In this document: positions 34,582 through 46,085 of the stretch, piece after piece
How positions within the stretch are numbered: the stretch's first letter is position 1
How the letters are laid out: each line of letters begins with the position of its first letter
Assembly (NCBI GenBank): GCA_963921935.1
Contig: OY998176.1
Coordinates: 180,230,445 to 180,294,444, forward strand
Source of the DNA: Galeruca laticollis
Taxonomy: Eukaryota > Arthropoda > Insecta > Coleoptera > Chrysomelidae
Length of the DNA: 64,000 nt
Direction of reading: 5' to 3'
The notes under the pieces: model-generated
What the model saw: only the letters and a program-made list of their open reading frames with translations
Database searches by the model: none
Told to the model about the DNA's origin: nothing
Made by a program: the position numbers and the translations under genes

Positions 34582-34630
<49 letters not shown>
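34368..34630 (-). repeat. Repeat S, copy 2 (reversed) and TA tract
   Basis: Reverse complement of copy 1. It ends in a TA microsatellite (34589-34629) at the palindrome centre. Confidence 0.9.
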
Positions 34631-34631
<1 letters not shown>

Positions 34632-34696
34632 CCGGGCGAATAAAAAAAACTTTCACTGATAGGAAATTTTAAAACATTGAAATTGATAAACTACAA

Positions 34697-34769
<73 letters not shown>
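34631..34769. repeat. Palindrome centre: partial repeat S and long TA tract
   Basis: Holds a ~70-base third reversed piece of S (GGGCGAATAAAAAAAACTTT...CTATAATATA) and a ~65-base TA tract. This tandem piece shows that the centre did not form in one clean step. Confidence 0.85.
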
Positions 34770-34776
<7 letters not shown>

Positions 34777-37700
34777 TTGTAGTTTATCAATTTCAATGTT
34801 TTAAAATTTCCTATCAGTGAAAGTTTTTTTTATTTGCCCGGTATATCTTAAAATTTTTAAATTGTCTCAAAAAATGATTACACTCACCTTTATACACTTT
34901 TATTACATAGATGAGAGCTCAAAAACCTCAGGATCTTGGGTTCATAGAATTTAATAAGTTTATACTTGTTTATGTATATGCGCCAAAACTTTCATTTATC
35001 AACATGAAAAATTTAAATAAAAATGAAATGAAGTTCTTGTTTTTCCTTTTTCCATAAATTCTTATAGAACGGTCTTGTATATTCTGTTTCAAACCCCCTT
35101 TCGAGTTGCGATACGCTTCATCAATACTGCCAACTGATAAAATTAGATAATAGGTTTGAAATGAAATTTACCAACAATCTATTTAAATCTTTTCAAATAG
35201 AAAGACGTTGTTTAATGTGAAATCATGAAAAATAAATACATTATTCAAATACCAAATTTTAAAAAGAATAACTCATCTACAGTGATTTTTCATTCAAAAC
35301 ACATTCACACAAATGGATTGATATTAAATATATGTACAAATATGCAACATATTATACACTTAAAAATCAACCATATGATTTCAATAAACTTTAAATACAA
35401 AATGGAGGATGTGTTAACGGTTGATGTCCCTGAAATTTCAGAGTTTAACGATATATACACAATGCAAGTGAGTTTATATTTAATTTTGAAATGAAATAGT
35501 TTTAAATACCTTTTCACTTATGTCAAATTCACCTGGTTTTATTTCTGTTTCTGGGTTTTTTTCTGGATACTCTGCAGTCCTTCTTGTTTTAGGAATGAAC
35601 CAAAAACGACTTTAAATTCCATTTACATCAATACATAATCGATGGGTTTCCATAGTCAAATTCTTACTGAGATGTATCGTGGAGATATTATTTCCCCGAT
35701 ACAATACTTTACTTTCTTACACGGATAAATATTCGAGGTTAGTATTCTGCTACTTACAATTCTCTTGTTATCTTTTATTCACTAATTTCTTTAACAAATC
35801 TTACTAAATTATTTAATGAATAATGTATTTCTTTTTATCTTTACCATTCAGGTTCACAGCTTTTCTTGTTAATACCCAGCTAAATTATTTTAAAAAGCTT
35901 AAAAATATTTGAATGTCTTAAGTTAATCATTATGCCTCCTTTTGTCGTGTCTTAAATCTTTATAATATTGGTAGAACCTTTTAGGAAGCCAGTTAAGCTA
36001 TTTTTGTAAATGTTTATATTTCTTATCTGAAATTGGCTTAGGGTTGTCTGTAATGTATTCAAGATTTATCGGGTAGCACGCTCTACTTCGTGTTGTTCTA
36101 TTATAATCCAATTGTAAGAAATTCTCACTAAAATCTTTCTTATAATAAATAATGCCTGGAGTGTCTCATGCCTGGAGTGTCTCCTCGTACCTGCATATGA
36201 CATACCTGGGATATAAGTAAATGTGTTCCCATCGTATTGTTTTTTAGGCTTATTTCAGAATAAAATAGGGATATTGTAGAGAGTAGCATGACGCGACTTC
36301 GGAAAAATTTCAATGCAGTTTTTCATTTTAGTGTTCCCTGATACCAAAATCACCCCCCGTTCTGAATGTTAGGTTAGGTTAGGTATGTATGTATGTGTTA
36401 TAACGGAATTTGTAAGCACGATAGAGGGCGTATTTTTTGACGGAACGAAACCAAACTCGCTACAAAAATAGATTAGGCCAAACTCTTGGATGAGTTCGTT
36501 CATGAGCCAAATCGGCCCAAAAACGAAATAGCGGCCTGTCAAAGTTGAAAAAAAATCGTATTTCCTTTGTTTTTCATCTGACGCAAAAAAGTTACTGAGT
36601 TTTTTGATAGACCTAACACTTTCCACAAGTTTTGTACTTAACATTTTTCTCTAAATCGTACATTGAAACATTTATTTTAGAAAAGTAAATTTACCAGAAA
36701 TTTTTTTTATTTTTTTTTGTTTTTGATTTGTTGCCAAAATGTTACTTTGGTTCTTTGTACATCTCAAAGCATTCTATTATTTTTGTATCTCATTTTTTAT
36801 GTTGGGTTTTATGCAAAAATGGTACTGAAATAAGCCTGTCCAATTGGTCCTGTGCCATTGGATTTTTTTTGTTCATATATTGGGCTGCTGGTGCTTCAAA
36901 AAGATTTTTAAGCTCCTTAAAAACTGAAGTTTCCATATTTACGACTGTAAATTGTTTTTTTATAATTCGCGTATAAAAGAGACTTCATTATAACATTGTT
37001 TAAAGTGTTACAATGAAGCTCTTTGAACACTCTTTTAGTAATTTTTAGTGTACAGTTGGTTATTGCATTTAGTTATATTTTCATTTGACATTCGACTTCA
37101 ACCTTGACACAAATTATAAATAAAATGGTCTAGCGTTGTTCTAGCTAGCAAATTATTATATTAAAAGTTCTTAAAGGTAAATTACAATGACTTATATATT
37201 AAAAATATTAATGAATAAAGTACGCTAACGTTTATATATCACTGATTTGGAAATTGTTTATTTTTATATTGTATAGGATCAATATATAGGTATACATAAC
37301 GTTCGATTTTTGGGATAATTTACCAGATATCTATGTGAAGATCTATTACAGAAATAATTCTGAGCATGATATAATATAAATAGATCATCCGAAGAAGCTC
37401 CTTTTCAAACAAATAATCATCCAGTTCTTGCTTAAAAAAATTGCTTACAATTTTTACAATTATTCCGGTATAACATGTCAAAAGTGCCAGGGACCAATCA
37501 GGAATCTACAGAATTGCCAGCTTAAATTCAAACCACTCTCCCCAGTTTGAAAATGGGGATTATTTGTAATTCTATTTTATTTGAAAAATTAAATAAATGC
37601 GAATTTTAAAAAATATTGTGCAAAACTTGTGCCACAATGACTTTCTGTAGTACTCGTGATTTGCGCAATGAACCGCGAACCTCGTACTACGAAACGAGTC

Positions 37701-38919
37701 ATTGTGACACTTGTTTTACAAATAACTATTTAGTGCCCGTCATCCTAACCATTTGTTGCCAATCCCATGGTGTCATAATCTGGAACTGAGAAATCTTCAT
37801 CCTATTGTGTTCAATAACGGAATGAATGAATTGAGTCTGCTTAAAGGTGTGTATGTCCGCATGAGAGGAATTTGTGAATAACCTTTATGTGACTGGGAAG
37901 AAAAACACCTTCTTACGACGGCATAGGTACCTGGGTACCTACTGTATAATAATTTGGAATATAAACGCAAAATACCTGTTTTTATCAAAAAACTCCATAT
38001 ATGTATTTATAGGTACACAATACGTGATTTATGAATTTCTAACTTATCTGTATTTGACAAAATAAGACTTTGTTTAAATGGCAACAGGGCAGCGACATCA
38101 ACTGAATTTATTCCTAGTTACAGGTCAGTTGCATATTTGAGTTTGTCGAATAAACAACTGCGGGTGATTAAGCGTATTTGTTAAATTTTGTTTTAGAATG
38201 TCTGATAGTAAGGCTGGTTCAAGCCAAGCCAATATTGCGAAACCAAGATGGCGAAATAAAAGGTAAGAAATAAGACGATTCTTTGATTTTAGTAGTGTAT
38301 GAATAATGAAAACTGTCATGTTATTTTGCTTACCTGTGGTCTATGTGTGTAGGAGCCGCAGTGGAGTGGAAGTTTTTTTTTATCTTACAAAGAAACAAGA
38401 ACAATAATTATACTAATAAAGGTAATTCGAAATATGTTATTTCAGGCTGACCTCTGCAGAATTACGAGAAGCAGTAGAACATTTGTCTGATGAAGAGCCA
38501 TTTGTTGCGTCCGATGAAGACGAATATATTCCACAATTGTTATCAGGTGGAGAATCCGAGGAATCTGATATAGAAAAGGAGCCTGTAGTGGAGCAAGAAT
38601 ATACTGATTACGATGAAAACGTTGACGAAGAAGAAGCGCCTACAAAAACAACTTGGGCTGGCAAGGATGGCACTCAGTGGAGTGACACATCATCAATACA
38701 AAGGCAAACAATAGGTCGTAATATTCTGCACGAAAAAAATGGCGCATCATCCTTTAGTCGTTCATACACGGCTCGAGAAATTTTCAAGTCTATTATATCT
38801 CCAGAAATGTGTACCTTAATTCTAAGGCATTCTAACAAAAAAGGTAGAAAAGTAACGGACGAATGGAACCGAAAATTGGCAGATAAATATCCACCTCCCA
38901 ACACACCAAGCCCGAAAGT
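34746..38919. repeat. Large palindrome, right arm
   Basis: Partner of 30457-34630. It contains repeat S copy 4 (34770-34998), ~2.9 kb of flank and the first 1038 bases of the piggyBac element, and ends inside the transposase exon at 38919 (homology ends ACTTTC on the opposite strand). Because the element continues intact to its 3' TIR beyond 38919, the right arm is the original copy and the left arm the derived one. Confidence 0.92.
35009..37881. other. Right-arm flank; no intact gene seen
   Basis: Original copy of the piggyBac flank. A 35225-35494 plus ORF opening MKNKYIIQIPNFK ends at a donor-like ATGCAA|GTGAGT and has no recognised domain. The other ORFs (36369-36644 minus, 36728-36976 plus) are mirror pairs of left-arm ORFs with no domain. 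Confidence 0.5.
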
Positions 38920-40590
38920 ATTCATTCCATTTACTGAAGTAGAATTAGATGCATTTTTAGGAGTTCTTATTGCTGCTGGCGTACACAGGTCTTATAGGGA
39001 ACACGTATCTGAAATGTGTAAACTAGAGTCCTTACCTCTATTTCGAGCGGCCATGTCTCGAGATCGGTTCAAAATGTTTCTCAGATTTATTCGCTTTGAT
39101 GATCAGAACACACGTGCCGAACGTGCCAAAAATTATAAAGCTGCCCCAATTCGAGATATTTGGACTATGCTAAATTCAAATTTGGCAAAGAACTACAAGC
39201 CAAAAGAATGTATAACAGTAGACGAACAATTGTTTCCTTACAGGGGACATACTAAATTTACCCAATACATTCCATCGAAACCCGCAAAATATGGAATAAA
39301 AATTTTTTGGGCTTGCGATGCGGCAAATGCTTATCCTTTACAAGGTCAACTATACACTGGAAAACCATTAGATGGTGAACGACAGGTAAATGTCGGTGAG
39401 CGTACAGTTTTGGATCTAGTGGCAAAGTATAAGGGTTCGGGAAGAAATGTAACAACGGATAATTTTTTTACAAGTCTGCAATTGGCCCGTACTTTGAATT
39501 CATGGAAGATGACTTTGGTAGGGACTCTCAGGAAAAATAAGGCATTTTTACCACCAAATATGCAGGCATCTAAAGACAGGCCTATATACTCAACCATTTT
39601 CGCATTCAACAAAGATGCAACAATATGTTCCTATGTTCCAAAGAAAAACAAATCTGTTATTCTTTTATCAACGATGCACACTACAGGCCAAGTAGATGAT
39701 ACTAACGTGGCGAAGCCTGAAACAATAAAATATTATAATCAAACAAAAGGAGGCGTTGACACCATGGATAAGATGCTAGGCGAGTATACAGTAAAACGTA
39801 GAACAAATTGTTGGCCATTGGCATTTTTTTCAACACAATAGATGTTGGTGGCTTGGCTTCTTGTTGTATTTACAAGGAACACAATCCAAATTTTAGAGCA
39901 ACTGATCAACGTCGAAGATTTCTAAAAGATCTTGCTCATGACATGTGCTTGCCCGCTATACAAATGCGATCCCTTATTCCAAAAGTTGTTGGTAATTATT
40001 TCACACGTCAGTCGCTAGAAATGGTTCTTGGTCGACAAATAATCGAGCCCATTGTTACTCCAGCCGGAGAACAACCAAGACGGGATGCTTCTGGGCGTGT
40101 TATGGTTGTTGGTAGCTGCCAAATTTGTCGAGAATTAAAGCTCAAACAAAGGAAGACTCGTAAAGCGTGTAAATCCTGCTGTAAGCCAGTTTGTAATGAA
40201 CACTCTGTAGATCAAACTATATGTAAAAAATGTTGCCAAAAAACCAACTGACCTTATATGTAAGATTTTTTTGTTTTTTTGTTACCATTTATATAAATAA
40301 ATATATGCAGATAAACTTCGCGTTTTCATTCTGGCTATAAAAAATATCTATTTGCATATAAAACTGATAGAGGTACCCAGGTACCTACACCGTTATTTCT
40401 GGGTGGAAAAACTTTGGACCTTATTTATTTCTGAAATAGCGTAAAAATATTATTTCTATTGTAACATTGTGTAGAAAAAACCTAGATTAGAAATGTCACG
40501 AAATCACACACTTCAAAGAATTTAAACAAAAAAAGTATTTATATCTAAAATCTGAATAGGTACCCGGGTACCTATTCAGTCACATAAAGG
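37882..40590 (+). mobile_element. piggyBac transposon, nearly intact (2709 bp)
   Basis: TIRs CCTTTATGTGACTG at 37882 and CAGTCACATAAAGG ending at 40590, flanked by TTAA at 40591-40594 and ATAA (one change) at 37878-37881. Subterminal palindromes of the form AGGTACCYRGGTACCT lie at 37925-37940, 40371-40386 and 40558-40573, candidate transposase sites. It contains a two-exon transposase with a single frame break. Both ends and the coding region are present, so the element was active recently. Confidence 0.93.
38198..40251 (+). pseudogene. piggyBac transposase, two exons, one frameshift
   Basis: Exon 1 38198-38262 (ATG TCT GAT...AAAAG|GTAAGA), intron 38263-38445 (183 bp, ends TTATTTCAG), exon 2 38446-40251. 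The start is chosen because exon 1 joins in phase and supplies a Met. Acidic N-terminus, then the DDE_Tnp_1_7 core with the three catalytic Asp residues: 281 (TVDEQLF), 360 (TTDNFF) and 460 (GVDTMD). The frame breaks at a T7 run at 39824-39830; one extra T restores WPLAFFFNTIDV and ~140 more residues ending in a Cys-rich zinc domain (CQICRELK, CKSCCKPVC, CKKCC) that contacts the ends. About 623 aa if uninterrupted, full length for the family. Homopolymer sequencing error is a real possibility. Confidence 0.92.
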
Positions 40591-40594
40591 TTAA

Positions 40595-40849
40595 TAACCT
40601 GAAGAGAAGGTTTTGTATCTAAAGCCCAAAAGTAACACATTACCATAACTATGTTCCTATTATGACTAGGACAGTTATCTGATGATATATTGATTACTTT
40701 ATCGGAAACATGTTTTCCCAACCATTTAGTTACGCACGACGACAGTTCGTTTCTTCCCCTTCCTGCTACACCACGTCACAAATCATATAAAAACTATTTT
40801 ATGTTGTCGGATCATATATGGTCAAATTGAATGTTCATAATTTTAAAGT
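40595..40849. other. Intergenic; no gene seen
   Basis: Short stretch between the piggyBac target site and the DDE-like remnant. Confidence 0.4.
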
Positions 40850-41848
40850 ATAAAAACTTTGCGAATTTTGTAAATCAGGCGTGAGCTAACATTTTTGTAG
40901 GTCAATTATAATAACCTTTTGTTCTAGTATCAATTGTCTGCATTTCTTTGTCTTCTGCTTTTAATTTGTAATAATTATCAGCATCTTACAGGTGGTGGTC
41001 GTATTCATTTTGTAGGTTTGTTCTTAAATCTGGAGAACTAGCTTCTTGGAGTTGAATTTTATATTGTTCATAAATATCACATCTATCAGTATCGGGGCTT
41101 TTAAATGAATATGTATATTCATAATTGAATAATTCCGTATATGAATATTCTTTTGCAATATATTCTCCTTTTTAAGATCATGTTCCTTACATTCTTCTAA
41201 GTACAAACTGTACATTTTTCTGATAGAGATGATTTCCTAGGTACAGTTTTTTCGTTTTTTCCCTAGAGTAATGACACTCGTATGCTGGAAATTGTGTTTT
41301 ATGTTGTCGGACACCATTGAGAACCTCTTCAGATATTTTATTAAATGCTTCATGTTTCCCTCTTTTATCGGGCGTATCAATTCCTCCATCCTTATTTTTT
41401 TTAATGTCGGTTTGCACGGTCTGATATGAGAAGATAGAGAGGGTATTTACAAAAATGTCTTACATACTATTTCTGTAACACCTTTTGTTCCAAAACTATA
41501 CTGATTAGTAAAGGTTCTTTTACCTTGCCGTTCTCCTGTATGCTCTCTGGTCCTTTTGATTGGCAACTGTTGCACTCTGGATGCAATAAATTGTCGCCTT
41601 ACATTAACATTTTGGCTGAGATTCCAAAAATTTTTGTGTATTGCTCCTCGAGTTTTTTGGTATTTTTTTATACTACCAAAACTACTATCTACGGATATCA
41701 GTAAAACTTTGCACCATGTACACGTCTCAAGTGACTCTAGAAAGAATAAAATTCTATTTAATGAACAATTAAAATAACTAATTAAATTTATATCACACAA
41801 ATTTATGAAATCACCTAAAATACCATGTCGTATATTAAATTTATCCAC
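40850..41848 (-). pseudogene. Remnant of multicopy insect DDE-like transposon gene (N-terminal half)
   Basis: Read in three frames on the minus strand. 41848-41447: KNFWNLSQNVNVRRQFIASR, QQLPIKRTRE, VTEIVCKTFL. 41417-41187: DIKKNKDGGIDTPDKRGKHE, QFPAYECHYSREKTKKLYL. 41190-40850: YSLYLEECKEHDL, FKSPDTDRCDIYEQY, then VIIIDLQKC, stop, LTPDLQ. This follows, in order, a widespread insect family (R-x-F-I-A...VCKTFFL...DKRGKH...ESHYxR...F-x-P-K-x-D-x-C-D). At least three frameshifts and several stops. The downstream half is missing. A probable N-terminal piece of a related copy lies at 50522-51018. Confidence 0.65.
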
Positions 41849-42402
41849 CTTTTTCTATTTTCAATTGATACTTACAAAGAAACATTCTTCCAAATAATTC
41901 GCAATTTATTGACTGAAATTTATTCAGATAAAATTTTTATATATACATAGTTCTTCTCCAACTAATTTTAAGCAGATCTATAAAATCATTTGGCAAGAAA
42001 AAATATTTATAAGACTTGGCCCAATTTTTGGTATAAGGCTGCAAAAATTGGGCCAAGTCTCATAATTTTTTTTTCTTGCCAAATAATTTTTTAGATCAGC
42101 TTAAAATTAGTTGCAAAATAACTATTTATATATAAAAATTTTATCTGAATAAATTTCAGTCAATAAATTGAGAATTATTTGGAAGAATGTTTCTTTGTAA
42201 GTATCAATTGAAAATAGAAAAAGGTGGATACATTTTATATACGACATGGTATTTTAGGTGATTTCAAAAGTTTTTGTGATATAAATTTAATTAGTTATTT
42301 TAATTGTCTATTAAATGGAATTTTATTCTTTCTAGAGTCACTTGAGACGTGTACATGGCGCAAAGTTTTAATGATTTCCGTAGATAGCAGTTTTGGTAGT
42401 AT
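41670..42402. repeat. Foldback repeat, two ~360-bp arms
   Basis: Arms 41670-42025 and 42047-42402 are reverse complements (about 85-90% by eye; coordinates sum to 84072) around a short centre containing two facing copies of TTGGGCCAAGTC. The left arm overlaps the start of the DDE-like remnant, and the right arm carries its mirrored 66-codon ORF (42224-42424). A related half without its partner occurs at 54480-54715, so this is a dispersed repeat. Confidence 0.8.
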
Positions 42403-43488
42403 TTCAATTATTTTTGCAGTTTAATTTTTTAATTCGTTATATTTATTCTCATTTCTTCAATGTGTGACAAGATTATAGTTTTTAATTGAACATATTTTTT
42501 TCTAAGACTAGACTATCTACAAAATATTTTTCCGCTTACCTCTATCCAAAGTATACATTTCCTGGCCTCATTGTAGGGAGCAAAGTCGTACTTTTCCTCC
42601 ATCACAGTCCTCACAAACGATTTTTAGTTGGCTAACATGGAGTCATTATTTCATTAAATTACTGACTGCCATCCAGCAAACTCATCGTTCTCTTTTTCAT
42701 TTATTCATATGAATCTACATCGTCTGCTAAAACTCAGTTACTGATAATATAGCAAGTATAAACTTTTTTTACTGCTATATATCGATTCTTCATGAAATGT
42801 TAATTTCAAGATAAATTAAAGTGTGAATAAATGTACAATATAATTAATTGTGAATAAAAAACGATGCGTCAATAAATGTACAATATAATCAATTTTAAAT
42901 AAAAACGATTTTTATGAATATTTATTCTACAGAGCTGTAAATGAAATCTTGAGCTCTATCTTTTTAAATTACAACTTTAATTTTTGGCGTTATTGAAAAC
43001 TTATATGTAGCAGTTTTTGTCGTTTTGTGATTGTCTCGTCATCAATCATTATCCATGATGAGCATTTATTATCTTTCACCATACTGTAACAATGACCATC
43101 AGATTGCCTTCATGAAATATGGCACTTGTGGGCGTAAGTCTGTTTTTGCAAATCTATATTCACTTACCATTTGGTGTAGACATTTTCTGGCGTTCATAAT
43201 GTTATTCAATTTATCAGTCGACACCAGTGCTATCTCAGTCCCTTACACATTTTAAACTACTTTACTGCAAATCATGTTTGATGAACCCAGCTATTTGTTA
43301 TAGTAAATCTGTTTTCTATGGAAAATCTAATTGCGCCTGTATGTTTTATCTCGCACATACATATTTCTTCCATGTTTGGTAAGCCGCGATATCTGACGGA
43401 AACTACGCGAATTATCATTACGTGATCACTCAAGTGCCATTAGTAGTTGAGCACTTGTAAAAAATTAGTGAAAATTACAAGTAGGCAA
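42403..43488. other. Intergenic; no gene seen
   Basis: AT-rich with a short local duplication (AATGTACAATATAATYAATT twice near 42830-42895). The 43031-43255 ORF has no recognised domain. Confidence 0.4.
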
Positions 43489-44022
43489 AGTTCAGTTTGC
43501 CCTGAAATGACGTCACAAAACTTGGCAAGGGCATGCTAGTTCACTTGATTGCACTAAAAAGTGCGTTTCAAATAGAGCATCCATTCAACTGCGAGTGCAT
43601 TGTTTCTAACCCAACTTGCAGTCAAATAGAGGAAATGAAACAAACAACAAGGAGCAAGACACCATATAAACATAAACAGCAGCATGTGGAATATATATTT
43701 TATAATAATTCAAACATACAAATTAACTCTTCAAGTGAAAAGAAAAAACTTTAATAAAAATGGAAAAACGTCTTTCAACAAAAAATGGTACATTTTTATC
43801 TTTATCTGAATATTTCCTATCGTACTAGTAAAATCGAGTATCTTGATTTTTTCTTCAGGACTTATCAGAAACATTTCTTTATACAAACTATAGAATCGGA
43901 AAATGAAAGTAATTCGGTTTGAATTGCTTATTAAATTTTTTTTTGTATTTGGCGCCATTTAAAACTGAACTGACAGGACTACACCGTCTTTCATTTCAGG
44001 GCAAATAATATTGAACTGAGGA
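43489..44022. mobile_element. Possible MITE with TTTGCCCTGAAATGA ends
   Basis: GTTTGCCCTGAAATGACG near 43496 and CGTCTTTCATTTCAGGGCAA near 43990 are inverted copies ~500 bases apart. ORFs between them (43533-43754, 43731-43958) show no domain. No clear target duplication was seen, so the call is tentative. Confidence 0.3.
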
Positions 44023-44172
44023 CGCACCCTGACAGTGCCGCTTGTAAATCGAACACGTGTTACTGGAAGAGTGCAGCTCTGACAACAATAATCTACACAA
44101 CTTTTGAACTGAGTGCGCACTCAGTTCAGCCGGAGCAGGTAAATCGAATACGCTATATAATTGTACCTATTG

Positions 44173-44826
44173 AAGGTGGGTCATCATGAGCGGATTTGAA
44201 GCGGACTCAATTTTACAGCGCAATACGCTCGTTTTCGCGTATTGGATCATGACGAATTCTGTTTATTCCGTTTCAGAGTAGACAGTTTGTTTATAATTAG
44301 TGCATAGTTGGAAGTTGATTCATGTTGTATTTTTTATTTTGTCTTCAGTTGAATACATATAAAATAGAAACCGATATGTACCTACCTAATTTGGCAATGA
44401 AATTATCGAAATATCCTTCGTAGCGAAGGTCTGCCATATAGCAGAATCTAGTAAAGTTACATTTAATTCAAAAATTGCAAAAATAAATAACAGTAATTAG
44501 TAGAAGAAGGAGATTTTGGGTAATAGAAATATTTACAGCAGAACAAAGCTTCAATACTATGAAAAAAAGCAACCATTATAACCTGAAAAGCGATATTCCT
44601 CAATGTGGTCAACAATGTCTTCCTCTAGCACGTGCGCACTACTGTCATTAAACTCCAGAAGTACGCCGAAAACTAGAGACAAATTTCACTTTCTAGTGGA
44701 CTATTGGCGTAATTCGAGCGGATTAGTGACAGCGCACTTTTGATAGGTCAAGTGATCATTTCAACCAACCACATGTTTGAACGTCAGTGAGTTCTGCTTG
44801 TAGTCCTCACATGAGGACCCACCTTT
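44173..44826. mobile_element. Candidate non-autonomous TIR element (~650 bp)
   Basis: Starts AAGGTGGGTCATCATGAGCG and ends with the inverse AAGGTGGGTCCTCATGTGAG: 16 of 20 bases match. GC-richer subterminal blocks sit at both ends. No transposase inside. Target duplication not clear; superfamily not assigned. Confidence 0.5.
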
Positions 44827-44944
44827 AGACTTGTCCCGGATTTGTTATTTTTTTAGAGAGGTAGATTGGAGGTAGATGTCCATGGGACTGAGACAGATAT
44901 AATCACAGATAACCCGGTAACCCACAATAATAAGGAATTAATAG

Positions 44945-46085
44945 GTTAACAAAGGATGAAGAAATTAATATTGTGGATTGTGGGACAATTGGCTGGTGAA
45001 GTAAAAATACACAGGATATTACAAGATGCGAGGACAATTGGAGCGAATAAATGTATAAAAAGTGGAAATATACCTTATTTAAACAGAAAATATAATACAT
45101 ATTGACATAATGAGGCATGTAGATAATATGACAGCTACACATTTGAAAATTGAAGAATGGAATTGAGGACAAAATTATGCATGAAAATTGGTTTGTACTG
45201 CATTACTTTATACCTAAAAATTTACAAAAATTAAAAATACTTTCAAATTAACTACAAAATGACCTTATTATACAACAATTTACTAGTTTGGACTAAAGTG
45301 AATTTATTGAAATTTTGAAAAAATTGAAGTATTTCAATTATCTTTTAGTGATAGGCTTCTTTAGTAATACAAAAATTCCATCCATATCATGTAATTCTGA
45401 AGGGTAGTGGACTGAGGTGGCATTACATTTGTTATACTGCAATTTTAATAGTAAGAGGTTGTGGTAATTTGGACTTTTACTTATGGTTTAATTTATTAGT
45501 TTTGTGTACATTGCTTTTTGGGGTGTAATGTGTAGATTAGTGGTGAAGGAATAACTGATTAATTTTAGGTGAACGTAACCCAGGTCTAGAGGTTGAGGAT
45601 TTTGCACTAGGGCTCATGAATGGTGGAAAAGAAACTCATAGATTTAGATCACACAATTTGCATAGAAAGAACTCATGACACCAACAGAAGGAATTGGGAT
45701 TTAACAATAGTTTTGATGAAAAATGAATTCAATATGGGTTTTCCAGTGGCATTTTTAGTTATTAATAGGTTACATCAAAAAGGCACAGGAATTTTTTTTA
45801 AGATCTATTAGGAATAGGTTAGGCGAATCAGTTGAAGCCAAATACATAATGAGCGAGGACGACCCAAAATATTACAGTGCGTGAACCAAATGTATAATTG
45901 GTGTAAACTCCCCCAACCAAGAAGACTTCTCTGTATGTGGCATGTTATTAAAAATTGGAATATTCAATGAAAATCAAAAGTAAAGAACCTGGAATTTAAG
46001 AAGATGAAATCAGAAATGAGAAGTATATTAAAAGAAATTTATGTTAAAACATTTGAAGGAAAAAGTGACAAGAAGGTATTTTAAA
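44945..46085 (+). pseudogene. Decayed MULE-type transposase
   Basis: Pieces in several frames. 44960-45115 (GQLAGEVKIHRILQDAR, IPYLNRKYNTY) resembles the region before the MULE core. 45620-45800 reads TICIERTHDTN, LTIVLMKNEFNMGFPVAFLV, matching the MULE domain start; the first catalytic Asp of D-G-T-H is Glu here. 45810-45890 reads RLGESVEAKYIMSEDDPKYY (second Asp region). 45905-46080 reads PRRLLCMWHVIKNW, the conserved C-x-W-H block, then a Lys-rich tail. Stops and shifts throughout; not functional. DNA between 45120 and 45600 is too decayed to read. Confidence 0.7.

Larger units (their letters stand above)
30457..34630. repeat. Large palindrome, left arm
   Basis: Reverse complement of the right arm with coordinates summing to 69376 (for example 30893 with 38483, 31251 with 38125, 33007 with 36369). 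By eye the arms differ at only a few places: two amino-acid changes in the piggyBac ORF, an A/T run near 30990, an 18-base duplication at the mirrored 36160. All ORFs here are mirror copies of those in the right arm. Confidence 0.95.

Noticed and set aside
43489..44022. Strong MITE call
   Set aside because: Kept only as tentative: inverted ends are short and no target duplication was seen.
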